A stretch of 64,000 nucleotides of DNA from Saprospiraceae bacterium (GTDB lineage: Bacteria > Bacteroidota > Bacteroidia > Chitinophagales > Saprospiraceae), in contig JADJTQ010000001.1 in assembly GCA_016711125.1 (NCBI GenBank), positions 1,500,634 to 1,564,633 of the forward strand. The letters are read 5' to 3'. Below the pieces are notes generated by a model. The model was not told the DNA's origin. It did not search any database and saw nothing but the letters and a program-made list of their open reading frames with translations. Both the position numbers and the translations under genes were made by a program. Positions 53,128 to 61,926 of this stretch are shown here, one piece after another (positions within the stretch are counted from its first letter, which is position 1; every line of letters starts with the position of its first letter).

Positions 53128-53751
53128 CTACCGGTAATCCGGTCGAAAGGTCAGCCGTATGCCGGCCCGAATTGCGGACTCCGTGCCAGGGCTCTCAGGT
53201 GCTTTTGACGAGTAGACTGTATGAAGATACTGGACTAAGGGAGTCAAAGTAATGAAATCCGAAAGTCCTATGTCCAATCCTGTGCCGATGCCAGCAGCCA
53301 AATTTTGTTGCCAATCAGTATGCTGTGTTGTGGCGGTTTTAGATCGTTCGTTTTGGTAAGCCCCGATTAATTGGACAAAGAGCCCTTTTTTCAGAAGATC
53401 ATTTTGCTTGGAAAACGTTGGACATTGACAATCACCCTTCAATTCAAGAAGATAAAAGGATGCTGGTATCGTAAATGACCAATTTTGAACACTAAGATCT
53501 GGTAAACTTTCAATTTGCTTGGTCTCTAATAAGCCATAAGCCAATTCAGGAAAGAATTCGATCCGGACATTTCTGAGCCGCAACCAATAGTTAAGTCCAG
53601 CACTAAAACCCTGTGCATTAACGGTTTGGGTCCCAGCTACAACTGATGACTCAACTTTGGCAGAGACATATTGAGCACTCAAACCATACTGAGCTTGCAG
53701 TGCAGTCAAACAAGTAAGCATGAGGGTTATGAATAGGAACGATTTCATCAC
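53128..53751 (-). CDS. Porin-like outer-membrane beta-barrel protein
   Basis: 207 residues with a signal peptide (MMKSFLFITLMLTCLTALQA) followed by alternating amphipathic strands (AGLNYWLRLRNVRIEFFPEL, WSFTIPASFYLLEL, LAAGIGTGLDIGLSDFITLT) and a last strand AIRAGIRLTFRPDYR. This is the architecture of small outer-membrane barrels of Bacteroidota. One C-x-C pair (GDCQCPTF) sits in a loop. Function unknown; transcribed alone, convergent with nothing and divergent from the retropepsin gene. Confidence 0.7.
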   Translation of the reverse strand: MMKSFLFITLMLTCLTALQAQYGLSAQYVSAKVESSVVAGTQTVNAQGFSAGLNYWLRLRNVRIEFFPELAYGLLETKQIESLPDLSVQNWSFTIPASFYLLELKGDCQCPTFSKQNDLLKKGLFVQLIGAYQNERSKTATTQHTDWQQNLAAGIGTGLDIGLSDFITLTPLVQYLHTVYSSKAPESPGTESAIRAGIRLTFRPDYR

Positions 53752-54041
53752 GTGATAATAATTCTGCCATTAAAACGAAATTAAGCTGGCCTTATTTGTC
53801 TGGCAAAGGTTGTGCCACGACTTAATGTATTTGCCACGACGTGAATATCATTGGCGTATACTGTTTCCACCATTGAAGATCAACCCATTGTATGTCACAC
53901 TTAAATCATCTCAAAAACCGCGTCTCATCGAAAAAATTTTCGGTTAGATCTAATAGATTGTTCTTCATCGGATTGCTTTGTTTTTATTTAAGGGTAGCAT
54001 CATCAATGATGGCTACTTAGTTTACACTGAAGCAAATATTG

Positions 54042-55016
54042 ATGTTTCTTGTTCGTATCATTGGGTTATTTTTATTGTTAACCGCGCGTAATAGTCCGTG
54101 CCTTGCTCTGATTTCCAGAGACAAAGCACCACAATTCACGGTAACTAGTCTGGTTTTGCCTGGTGCAGTGATTTCGGACATCAACACAATCCATATTCCG
54201 TTTTTTTTGACCGGAAGGCTGATTACAGTGGAGGGCAGGATCGGGCATGTGGTAGGAAATTTCTTTTTTGACACTGGAGCAGAAAGACTCATCCTCAATC
54301 GATCATACTTCGAAAGTGGCAAGGCTTTGTCATCAACCGCATTGGGCAGTAGCGGCATCGTTGATTTGGTTCAGAAGCAACCGATTGATACCCTATACCT
54401 GGATCGACTTTTTATGTTGAATCTAAATGCACATGTCATTGATCTGGCCCATATCGAGGCAAAGAAAAATATCCAAATTAGGGGTATTATTGGTTACGAT
54501 GTGTTTAAGGATTTTGAGATTTTAATTGATTATCGTTCCAGAATCATTACACTGAGTCGTCTGGATAATTCCGGAAGGCCTATAGAAGCAAGGCAAATCT
54601 GGGAATTGAAATCAGACAGTATTCACTTTTTTCTCCGCCATCACATGATTACTTTCGCTGGTGATATAGGCGGTAAAAAATTGATTTTTATGCTAGATAC
54701 CGGTGCTGAGTTAAACTTGCTTGACAGGCTGGTTGGTAAGCGAGTCCTTCGGCATTTTGAAATATTAAAGCGTGTGAAGATGTCAGGTGTGGGCAAAAAA
54801 GAGGTAGAGGTCTTGGCTGGCCTTTTGAAAGATTTAAAATGTGCAGATCAGGAACCAGAGGCCATGCATACCTTGTTAACTAACTTGGATGAGATGAATC
54901 AGGCTTTTGGCACTCAGATTCAGGGAGTATTGGGTTATGAATTTCTACAAAACAAAAGAATTCTGATCAATTATAAAAAGGAGCAACTTTATTTTTTAAT
55001 TCCAAACCAGCCGTAA
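54042..55016 (+). CDS. Tandem-domain retropepsin-like aspartic protease, secreted
   Basis: About 324 residues with an N-terminal hydrophobic signal (MFLVRIIGLFLLLTARNSPC). Two retropepsin-like lobes lie in one chain. Lobe 1 has the active-site motif FFFDTGAERLILN (Asp77) and the partner loop GIIGYDVFKDFEILIDY. Lobe 2 has FMLDTGAELNLLD (Asp219) and GVLGYEFLQNKRILINY. Usually each retropepsin chain has one DTG and dimerises; here the two lobes may pair inside the molecule, as in pepsin. Predicted periplasmic or surface endopeptidase; substrate unknown. The ATG at 54042 is preferred over the TTG just before it. The E-set gene follows after 12 nt. Confidence 0.82.
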   Translation: MFLVRIIGLFLLLTARNSPCLALISRDKAPQFTVTSLVLPGAVISDINTIHIPFFLTGRLITVEGRIGHVVGNFFFDTGAERLILNRSYFESGKALSSTALGSSGIVDLVQKQPIDTLYLDRLFMLNLNAHVIDLAHIEAKKNIQIRGIIGYDVFKDFEILIDYRSRIITLSRLDNSGRPIEARQIWELKSDSIHFFLRHHMITFAGDIGGKKLIFMLDTGAELNLLDRLVGKRVLRHFEILKRVKMSGVGKKEVEVLAGLLKDLKCADQEPEAMHTLLTNLDEMNQAFGTQIQGVLGYEFLQNKRILINYKKEQLYFLIPNQP

Positions 55017-55028
55017 GAAATACAACGA

Positions 55029-55994
55029 ATGCATTTTTGTTTGAAAAATCGTGTTATTTCACTGCTTGTGTTGATTTTCATCGACATCATGACTGCCATT
55101 GGTCAGACGGGTAATCCGGCATATCATTTTGAAGGGGATGAAGTTGTTTTCGTTTTTGATATCAGAGAATACCAAAATGCCGTTGATAGGGAGACCTCTG
55201 AATACTTTGATTTTTCAGATTTAAAGATCTACGACGTTGCTATTTCAGGTAATTTTAATGATTGGTCTGAGCGGGGATGGAGAATGAAGAAAAAGAATGA
55301 TTACAGCTTTGAACTAAGAAAAAAGACGGCTGACTTTGATGATCCGGTCGATTGGGACTTTAAATACATTATTAATGGCAAACACATTATAACTCAGGCA
55401 CTTAGTTTCAGGGATCGTTTTTATGACAAAATATTTTTAAAAGAAACGTTTGATCTCGATGTTAATCAAATTAAGATAAACGTACAAGGATCGATCCGGT
55501 TTTTTCTCGCCGGATATGAAAATGCGAATGAGGTCTATCTGGCGGGAAACTTTAATGAGTGGGACCCCAAAGAGGTAAGAATGCAAAAAGTACCGGGAGG
55601 CTGGCAGCTAAAATGCGATCTTCCTCCCGCCAGATATGAATATAAATTTATAGTTGATGATGTGTGGATGCATGATCCCGATAATCCTATCAAAAAGGTG
55701 AATGAGCATACCACTTTTAATTCGATTTTGGATGTCACGGTGCCAATCACTTTCAATTTAAAGGGATACGATAGCTCCCGGATGGTAATACTTGCCGGTA
55801 CTTTTAATGACTGGGATGAAAAGGGCATTAAGATGAATCGTAAAGATGATCGGTGGGAGATCACCCTTCCGCTGGTAAGTGGCAAACATCATTATAAATT
55901 TATTGTTGATGGTCAATGGTATGTGGATCCCTCAAATCCAATCTGGGAAAATGATGGTAAGGGGAATATCAATTCAGTACTTTTTGTGCGATAA
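55029..55994 (+). CDS. Secreted protein of three glycogen-binding-type (CBM48/E-set) modules
   Basis: 321 residues with a signal peptide (LKNRVISLLVLIFIDIMTAI). Three repeats follow, each with the AMPK-type glycogen-binding pattern: VAISGNFNDWSERGWRMKK with WDFKYIINGK, VYLAGNFNEWDPKEVRMQK with YEYKFIVDDVWMHDPDNP, and VILAGTFNDWDEKGIKMNR with HHYKFIVDGQWYVDPSNP. The family binds alpha-glucans or acts as an interaction domain, but normally sits in a larger enzyme; here there is no catalytic domain. It lies between the double retropepsin (12 nt) and a membrane peptidase candidate (21 nt), forming an apparent operon. Confidence 0.85.
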   Translation: MHFCLKNRVISLLVLIFIDIMTAIGQTGNPAYHFEGDEVVFVFDIREYQNAVDRETSEYFDFSDLKIYDVAISGNFNDWSERGWRMKKKNDYSFELRKKTADFDDPVDWDFKYIINGKHIITQALSFRDRFYDKIFLKETFDLDVNQIKINVQGSIRFFLAGYENANEVYLAGNFNEWDPKEVRMQKVPGGWQLKCDLPPARYEYKFIVDDVWMHDPDNPIKKVNEHTTFNSILDVTVPITFNLKGYDSSRMVILAGTFNDWDEKGIKMNRKDDRWEITLPLVSGKHHYKFIVDGQWYVDPSNPIWENDGKGNINSVLFVR

Positions 55995-56015
55995 ATTCAG
56001 TTTGAATCAATACGA

Positions 56016-56649
56016 ATGATGAAGCAATCATTACTGAGACTTTTGTTTTTTGCACTTGTCGCAGTGTTGCCTTTTGTTATTTTGATTAGAGGTTCGGTCT
56101 ATCTGCATGAAACGTATCATCTTTACCCGGTACTTGCACTTGTTGGGGGATTTTTCTTTACGGCGATATTATTGTTTCTCTATTTGATTTTTGTTTTTCG
56201 GGCTCCGGTAGATTCTCTTAAAAAGCGATTTAAACTGATTCTGCTTTTATTATTTTTCTATTGCAGCTATGCTCTTCTCCATGTGTCTGGCAGGAATGTT
56301 AAATCAGGGACTATTGCAAAAGAATTTGTTAGTCTGCATCCTGTCTTAAGGCTCGGTGTTAGCACCATTTTGTTAGTAGACAAAGACCTCATCATTACCG
56401 ATGCTAATCGAATACCGGAAGATTACCGTGGTATGGGGTTGCCTACAAAAGCTCAGTCATTACACTATGAACAAAAAAAATGGATATACGCATGCATTGG
56501 ATGTTCGCACCCATGGTCGCTCAAAAATTCGTAATTTTTTCTTGAAATGCTATTTCCGTTCTATGGGCTTTCGGGTTTTGCGACATGGTGGCACTGGAGA
56601 CCATCTCCATATTTCTTTACTAAGTCATGACCGCCCTAATGCCTTTTAA
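56016..56649 (+). CDS. Membrane-anchored LAS-type (M15/M74-like) peptidase candidate, one frameshift
   Basis: About 210 residues when joined. Three hydrophobic segments (SLLRLLFFALVAVLPFVILI, YPVLALVGGFFFTAILLFLY, LILLLLFFYCSYALL) precede a soluble domain. The frame breaks in the A8 at 56473-56480; with seven As it reads QSLHYEQKNGYTHALDVRTH and later GGTGDHLHISLLSHD. The order H, then G-x-x-HA-x-D-x-R, then D-H-x-H matches the zinc ligands (His, Asp, His) of M15/M74 peptidoglycan peptidases such as those with LHYRGxAIDIRT motifs, though the loop between His and Asp is longer here. The peptidase call is an inference from these motifs. Last gene of the retropepsin/E-set triad. Confidence 0.6.
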
Positions 56650-56748
56650 ATTGAGGAAGAGTTGAATCATTGTCCCTAATCCGCATTACCGTTGCTGATT
56701 TTTATGATAAAGGGTATCTTCGCACCTTAATTCATTTAATATTTTTTT

Positions 56749-58064
56749 GTGAAAACGAAACAGAATCGAGGCAAGGTGAGTATTGTCACTCTAGGATGTT
56801 CTAAAAATATGGTAGACTCCGAAAATATTGTCACCCAACTCCGATCAGGTCATCTGGAGGTCGATCATCAGTTGATGGATGATGATGTCAACACGGTTAT
56901 TGTCAATACTTGTGGTTTCATTGAGGCAGCCAAGCAGGAGTCGATTGACACTATCTTGCATTATGCAGATTTGAAATCGAAGGGCTCAATCGAGAAACTT
57001 TTTGTTACGGGCTGCTTGTCTCATCGCTATAAGGATGACCTCCAAAAGGAGATACCGGAGGTCGATGCTTTCTTTGGTACGATGGAACTACCCGCCTTGC
57101 TTGCCAGATTTGAAGTGAACTATCAACATGAGTTGTTGGGTGAACGATCGATCATGACTCCCCCTCATTATGCATATCTTAAGATAGCCGAAGGTTGCAA
57201 CCGAACTTGTGCCTTCTGTGCGATTCCATTGATGCGAGGTGACCACCGGAGCAGGCCTATGGAGATGATAGTTGAGGAGGCTAAGTCGTTGGTTAGGAGG
57301 GGAGTAAAGGAGATTTTATTAATTGCTCAGGAACTTACATACTATGGGCTTGACCTTTACCGATCAAGAAAATTAGGCACGTTACTGGAACATCTCGCCT
57401 CGGTAGAAGGTCTGGGTTGGATTCGCTTGCACTATGCTTACCCGTCAAAATTTCCCAGAGAAGTATTTGAGGTTATGTCAGCATATCCTAATATCTGTAA
57501 TTATCTCGACATGCCCCTTCAGCATGCGGACGACGGCGTTTTACATAGGATGAAAAGACAAATTACTCAAGCTGAAACCCTTGATCTTATATCATATGCC
57601 CGAGAGAAAGTTCCAAATCTGGCTTTAAGAACAACCATGCTTGTGGGTTTTCTGGTGAGACAGATCGCGAGTTTGACAAACTCTGCCATTTTATCGAACA
57701 GGTGAAGTTTGATAGGCTTGGGGTATTTGAGTACAGCCATGAAGATGGTACTTCAGCAGCTTTGATGGAAGATGATGTGCCCGTGGAGGTCAAAGAGCTG
57801 CGTGCAGGTCGATTAATGGAAATACAGAGAGACATTTCGCTGCAACATAATGAAAGTCGAATTGGTTCTATATTAAAAGTATTGATCGATCGAAAAGAAG
57901 GGGCTAATTTTTATGGGAGGACTGAGTACGATTCTCCTGAGGTCGACAATGAAGTGATCATCAATGCTGAGACAGATTTTGTTCGGGTTGGTGATTTTGC
58001 AATGATACAAATTACTGATGCGACTGAGTATGACTTGTATGGTAAGGTCATTAATAGCCTATGA
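56749..58064 (+). CDS. rimO: Ribosomal protein S12 methylthiotransferase (one frameshift)
   Basis: About 438 residues. Radical SAM enzyme that adds a methylthio group to an Asp of ribosomal protein S12. The N-terminal MTTase domain has VTLGCSKNMVDSE, VNTCGFIEAAKQES and TGCLSHRY (three cluster Cys). The radical SAM motif CxxxCxxC is in EGCNRTCAFCAIPLMRGDHR. The C-terminal TRAM domain follows (VLIDRKEGANFYGRTEYDSP). The frame breaks near 57651-57656 at TTTTCTGG, where GFPGETDREFD is expected; one missing base explains it. Start GTG at 56749. The next gene overlaps by 4 nt. Confidence 0.92.
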
Positions 58065-58486
58065 TCAAATTAGTAGATAGTCTCGAACATCCCATCAGGC
58101 AGTCAATCGTTTTGCTGATCGTATGTTTGGTTGGCCAATTGGCAGTACTGGTATTTCATCAGAGCGAGGGTGCACCTCACCTGTTCCATTGGGTAATCTC
58201 TATGTCGGTTCTTTTATTATTTGCTTTTTTTAATTCTGTCTATTTATTAAAAACCAAGGATGCGAGACTTTATATCCGCAATTCGATCTATGCTTTTGTC
58301 ATACTACTTGTAAGTACCTTTGGTATGGCCGTAGGATTTTCTGAAGAGATGTCTTCAAATCAGATGTCTGTTCGCTGGATTTTTTTCACTATCATATTTT
58401 CATATTTTATTTTTCTGACGATTGCATACTTCATGCGTAAAATAATTGAGTATGCTCAGCGGCAGGATACAGAATCTAAATCTTAG
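58061..58486 (+). CDS. Small integral membrane protein, unknown
   Basis: 141 residues with four hydrophobic helices (SIVLLIVCLVGQLAVLVF, HWVISMSVLLLFAFFNSVYL, SIYAFVILLVSTFGMAVGF, WIFFTIIFSYFIFLTIAYFM) and a charged C-terminal end. Its start overlaps the rimO stop by 4 nt, indicating translational coupling. I do not recognise a function; it appears to be one of the small membrane proteins that ride with housekeeping genes in this phylum. Confidence 0.7.
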   Translation: MIKLVDSLEHPIRQSIVLLIVCLVGQLAVLVFHQSEGAPHLFHWVISMSVLLLFAFFNSVYLLKTKDARLYIRNSIYAFVILLVSTFGMAVGFSEEMSSNQMSVRWIFFTIIFSYFIFLTIAYFMRKIIEYAQRQDTESKS

Positions 58487-58491
58487 TTATT

Positions 58492-58981
58492 ATGCGAATT
58501 GTTTTTGCCTTATTCATTGCATCGATTTATTCCTGCTCGGGAACATCGCAGGTGACCAGTAAAAAAGCATTACCTTAGAGTACTTTGATCAGATTCGAAG
58601 TCAGAAGATGAATGGAAAAAGGAGCTTTCTGAAGAAGAATTTTATGTATTGCGCGAAAAGGGAACGGAAAGAGCATTTACTGGTCCTAATTGGGACAATA
58701 AAAAGTCTGGTTTGTATACTTGTCGGGCTTGCCATTTGCCTTTGTTTAGTTCTAAAACCAAATTTGAATCTGGAACTGGCTGGCCGAGTTTTTACACTCC
58801 TCTCTATGCCAATACGGTCGCTGAGGAGAGTGATGCCACTTTTGGGATGGTGCGGACAGAGGTGCTGTGTGCCCGATGTGGTGGTCATTTGGGGCATGTC
58901 TTCAATGATGGTCCGGCTCCCACTGGTTTGAGATACTGCATTAATGGGGTTTCACTTAATTTTGAAAAGGAAGAAAAGTAG
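58492..58981 (+). CDS. msrB: Peptide-methionine (R)-S-oxide reductase, lipoprotein form (two frameshifts)
   Basis: About 160 residues when joined. The ATG at 58492 gives a lipoprotein signal (MRIVFALFIASIYSC). After an indel near 58575 the text continues LEYFDQIRSQ, and after a second near 58605-58620 it continues SEDEWKKELSEEEFYVLREK. The MsrB core is clear: zinc Cys pairs YTCRACHLP and CARCGGHLGHV, substrate motif FESGTGWPSFY, and catalytic Cys in LRYCINGVSLNF. It reduces methionine-R-sulfoxide in proteins; the signal indicates envelope location. It starts 5 nt after the membrane protein gene. Confidence 0.85.
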
Positions 58982-59027
58982 ATTGATTGAATTGTATCTT
59001 TTTCGACAGAGGCTCAAACTCCCTTAA

Positions 59028-59680
59028 ATGATCGGAAGTTATAAGACCATTGTGACTCCTTCCGAAGGTTTGTTTAGAGAGAAGGGCTCAAAATTTATTG
59101 CTTATGCAGCTCCAATCTCCTCGGTACTTGCCGCACTTGAAATAGTTGAACAAAGACGAAAAGAGCACCCTAAAGCACGACATCATTGTTATGCATACCG
59201 TATCGGATGTGACCTGCTTCAGTACCGATTCAATGACGACGGTGAGCCCTCCGGTACAGCAGGCAAACCCATATTGGGTCAGATCGATTCATTCGGTCTA
59301 AGTGATGTGGTAGTGGTAGGGTCACGATAGTTTGGAGGTAAATTGTTGGGCGCTGCTGGTCTGGTAGTCGCCTATAAACTGAGTACATATGAGGCACTTT
59401 CCCAAGCTAAGATCACCATTAAGGAACTCATGATCAACTATCAGGTGTCTTTTGGCTACGAGGTCATGGGAACACTCATGGATGCTTTGAATCGACATGG
59501 GGCATCGGTCATTCATCAAGATTTTTCAGACAGTCCAAGTTGGACTTTTCGCTTCCTGTGCTTCATGATCCTTTACTTCTGGATCAAATTATTGCTCAGG
59601 CACTAGGGATCTACGTGGAGGAAGTGGTTGGTCGCCGTGCCATTGGTAACTTGAAGATTGAAATCAGATCGGGAGACTGA
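59028..59680 (+). CDS. IMPACT/YigZ-family protein (in-frame stop and one frameshift)
   Basis: About 215 residues. The N-terminal IMPACT domain has SKFIAYAAPISSV, ARHHCYAYRIG and RFNDDGEPSGTAGKPIL, followed by FGGKLLGAAGLVVAYK. The C-terminal domain (RecJ/EF-G-like) runs from about 59400, including KELMINYQVSFGYEVMGTL. A TAG at 59328-59330 stands where the family has Tyr (RYFGGK) and the frame is the same on both sides. A later indel near 59530-59540 switches to LDFSLPVLHDPLLLDQII and the end GRRAIGNLKIEIRSGD at 59680. Function in bacteria is uncertain, possibly ribosome- or stress-related. Confidence 0.82.
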
Positions 59681-59778
59681 AGCCCATATTATTGATAGAA
59701 ATTAGCAGAAATTGTATGGATTCAGGTGAATCAATCAGAAAAATGCGTTATTATTTCTATACGCCAAGCACATTACTT

Positions 59779-59787
59779 TATATTTGC
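59779..59787 (+). promoter_or_regulatory. -7-like box before the DUF1599 gene
   Basis: TATATTTGC fits TAnnTTTG(C), 19 nt upstream of the TTG start at 59807. No clear -33 TTG at the usual distance. Confidence 0.4.
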
Positions 59788-59806
59788 AAAAACATAATAT
59801 CAGCTT

Positions 59807-60361
59807 TTGAGCCGCACACTGGAGCAGTATGATCTGGAAGCCCAAAGATGTCGTGATCTTTTCTTGAAAAAGATGATCGACTATGGTACGGCCTGGCGAA
59901 TACTACGTCTTACATCCTTGGTAGATCAGCTCTACATAAAGGCCAAACGGATTCGCACGCTTGAGGAAGGGGTAATAGCTCAAGTGGATGAACCCATTTT
60001 TGCTGAGTACATTGGTATAGTCAACTACTCCATAATGGCATTAATTCAGATGGAGCAAGGCACATCTGAGGCGGGGGTATCATGCGACGAAGCTGAGCGT
60101 TTGTACGATCGTCACTTGACTGCTGCGCGAAGTCTGATGATTGCAAAAAATCATGATTATGGAGAGGCATGGCGCTTGATGCAGCTCACCTCACTTACCG
60201 ATCTCATCTTGATGAAAATCTTAAGAGTCAAGCAGATTTTATTAAATGAGGGCCAAACCTTGGTTTCAGAAGGAATAGAAGCCAATTTTATGGATATGAT
60301 GAACTATGCACTTTTCGCATTGATAAAAATGAAAGAAAAACAAAATATGGCTGTCATATGA
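59807..60361 (+). CDS. DUF1599 domain-containing protein
   Basis: 184 residues, starting at a TTG 19 nt after a -7-like box. It is built of two homologous halves of about 85 residues. The first has KKMIDYGTAWRILRLTSLVD and EPIFAEYIGIVNYSIMALIQ; the second has AKNHDYGEAWRLMQLTSLTD and EANFMDMMNYALFALIKMKE. The all-helical D-Y-G-x-A-W pattern recalls nucleotide-binding helical families, but the biochemical role of DUF1599 is unknown. It overlaps the next gene by 4 nt, as this pair commonly does in Bacteroidota. Confidence 0.88.
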   Translation: MSRTLEQYDLEAQRCRDLFLKKMIDYGTAWRILRLTSLVDQLYIKAKRIRTLEEGVIAQVDEPIFAEYIGIVNYSIMALIQMEQGTSEAGVSCDEAERLYDRHLTAARSLMIAKNHDYGEAWRLMQLTSLTDLILMKILRVKQILLNEGQTLVSEGIEANFMDMMNYALFALIKMKEKQNMAVI

Positions 60362-61842
60362 ATTTGACAACACTGATTATTACTATAGCGGCAATTGCCT
60401 TTATTCTCACCTTGGCAATTGGAGTGTTGTATCGGAAACACAAAAGTTGGTTCATGACTTTTCTCCAGAATTTTACTGGTGTTTTGTTTATCATTTCAGG
60501 ATATGTCAAGGCCGTTGATCCTTTAGGCACAGCTTATAAAATGGAGCAATATTTTGCTGAATTTCATGATACTTTCAGTCACACTTTCTTGTCATTTTTA
60601 GCACCTGTTTTTCCCTGGTTTTCCTCATTCTCTACCCTGTTTGCGATCGCCATGATCATTTTTGAAATCGTACTTGGAGTTATGTTGTTGTTTGGGATTA
60701 AATCTAAATTTACATCCTGGGCTTTTCTGCTATTGGTTGTCTTTTTCACTTTCCTTACAGGCTTTACCTACCTTACCGGGTATGTGCCTCAAGGGGGTAA
60801 TTTCTTTTCTTTCGGTCTGTGGAGTGATTATGATCCATTGCAGATGAAAGTTACTGATTGCGGCTGTTTTGGTGATTTCCTTAAGCTGGAGCCCAGAATT
60901 TCTTTTTATAAGGATCTGGCTCTGTTAATCCCCGCCTTCATTTTTATTTTCCGGTATAAAGACATGCATCAGTTATTCAGTCCCAATGCCCGATCGATGA
61001 TTTTGGGCTTGGTTGGTGTTGGCCTGATCGTATACTGTATCAATAATGCATATTGGAATTTACCGCACACCGATTTTCGACCATTCAAGAAAGGTGTTAA
61101 TATTCGCCTTCAAAAGGAATTGGAAGAACAGGCAGAGGCGAGTAGGGAAGTGATCAGCTATACATTAAAAAATAAATTGTCCGGTAAGTTTGTTGAATTA
61201 CCTTATCAGCAATATCTGAATGAATATAAGTCATATCCTAAGACAGACTGGGAAGTGGTAGAGAGCAAAATGACAGAATCGGAGATTCCTGAAAGTAAAA
61301 TTTCTGATTTTGTGATTTATGGGCCCAATGACGAAGACGTAACTGATCAGATCCTTGAGAATCCTGAGCCATTTTTCTTTCTGGTCTGCCATAAATTACT
61401 ACATCATGGGACCAAAACTTTAGAGATGGATGTGATCGATTCACTGAAGATACCGGTTGATACGACGATTTTTAAGGGAGACACCATGATCAATTATCGC
61501 ACGGAAATTCGGAACAGGAAAGAGACGAAAACCACTTATGCCTGGGATCAAGCCTATCTTAATCGATTTACATCGGTAGTAGTTCCTTTTACCAAAGCAG
61601 CTGGTGTTGATGGGATCAAAAGTATTATTGTCATCGGGGGGGCAGACTCTAAAATGATTAACGATTTTAAGGAAGCGTCAGGTATAGATTTTGTTGCATG
61701 TTCTGCGGATGATATTTTACTCAAAACCATCGTTCGGTCTAATCCCGGTGTCTTACTTATGCAGGATGGCGTAATTTTGGATAAGTGGCATTACAGGCAT
61801 TTGCCATCATTTGAACAAGTAAAGATCAATTATATTAACTAG
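60358..61842 (+). CDS. BT_3928-type membrane protein, DoxX-like N-terminus
   Basis: 494 residues. The N-terminal half has about seven hydrophobic helices with DoxX-like text (FLQNFTGVLFIISGYVKAVD, FEIVLGVMLLFGIKSKFTSW) and a paired Cys motif DCGCFGDFLKLEPR at a membrane face. From about residue 240 it is soluble and ends with a thioredoxin-like strand order (SIIVIGGADSKMINDFKEAS, GVLLMQDGVILDKWHYRHLP) without a CxxC. It is coupled by ATGA overlap to the DUF1599 gene. The role is unknown, perhaps in envelope redox or quinone handling. Confidence 0.82.
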   Translation: MNLTTLIITIAAIAFILTLAIGVLYRKHKSWFMTFLQNFTGVLFIISGYVKAVDPLGTAYKMEQYFAEFHDTFSHTFLSFLAPVFPWFSSFSTLFAIAMIIFEIVLGVMLLFGIKSKFTSWAFLLLVVFFTFLTGFTYLTGYVPQGGNFFSFGLWSDYDPLQMKVTDCGCFGDFLKLEPRISFYKDLALLIPAFIFIFRYKDMHQLFSPNARSMILGLVGVGLIVYCINNAYWNLPHTDFRPFKKGVNIRLQKELEEQAEASREVISYTLKNKLSGKFVELPYQQYLNEYKSYPKTDWEVVESKMTESEIPESKISDFVIYGPNDEDVTDQILENPEPFFFLVCHKLLHHGTKTLEMDVIDSLKIPVDTTIFKGDTMINYRTEIRNRKETKTTYAWDQAYLNRFTSVVVPFTKAAGVDGIKSIIVIGGADSKMINDFKEASGIDFVACSADDILLKTIVRSNPGVLLMQDGVILDKWHYRHLPSFEQVKINYIN

Positions 61843-61926
61843 GTATTTTTTACTGGCAATACATAAAAAGTTGTTTATTTGCATCCATCTTGAAAAAGTC
61901 AGTAGAGTTATTTTGAATCATTTGAC

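Noticed and set aside
1575..59330. Stop-codon recoding (TGA or TAG read as an amino acid)
   Set aside because: Nearly all premature stops follow a change of frame rather than sitting in an otherwise unbroken frame, and intact genes use all three stops normally.
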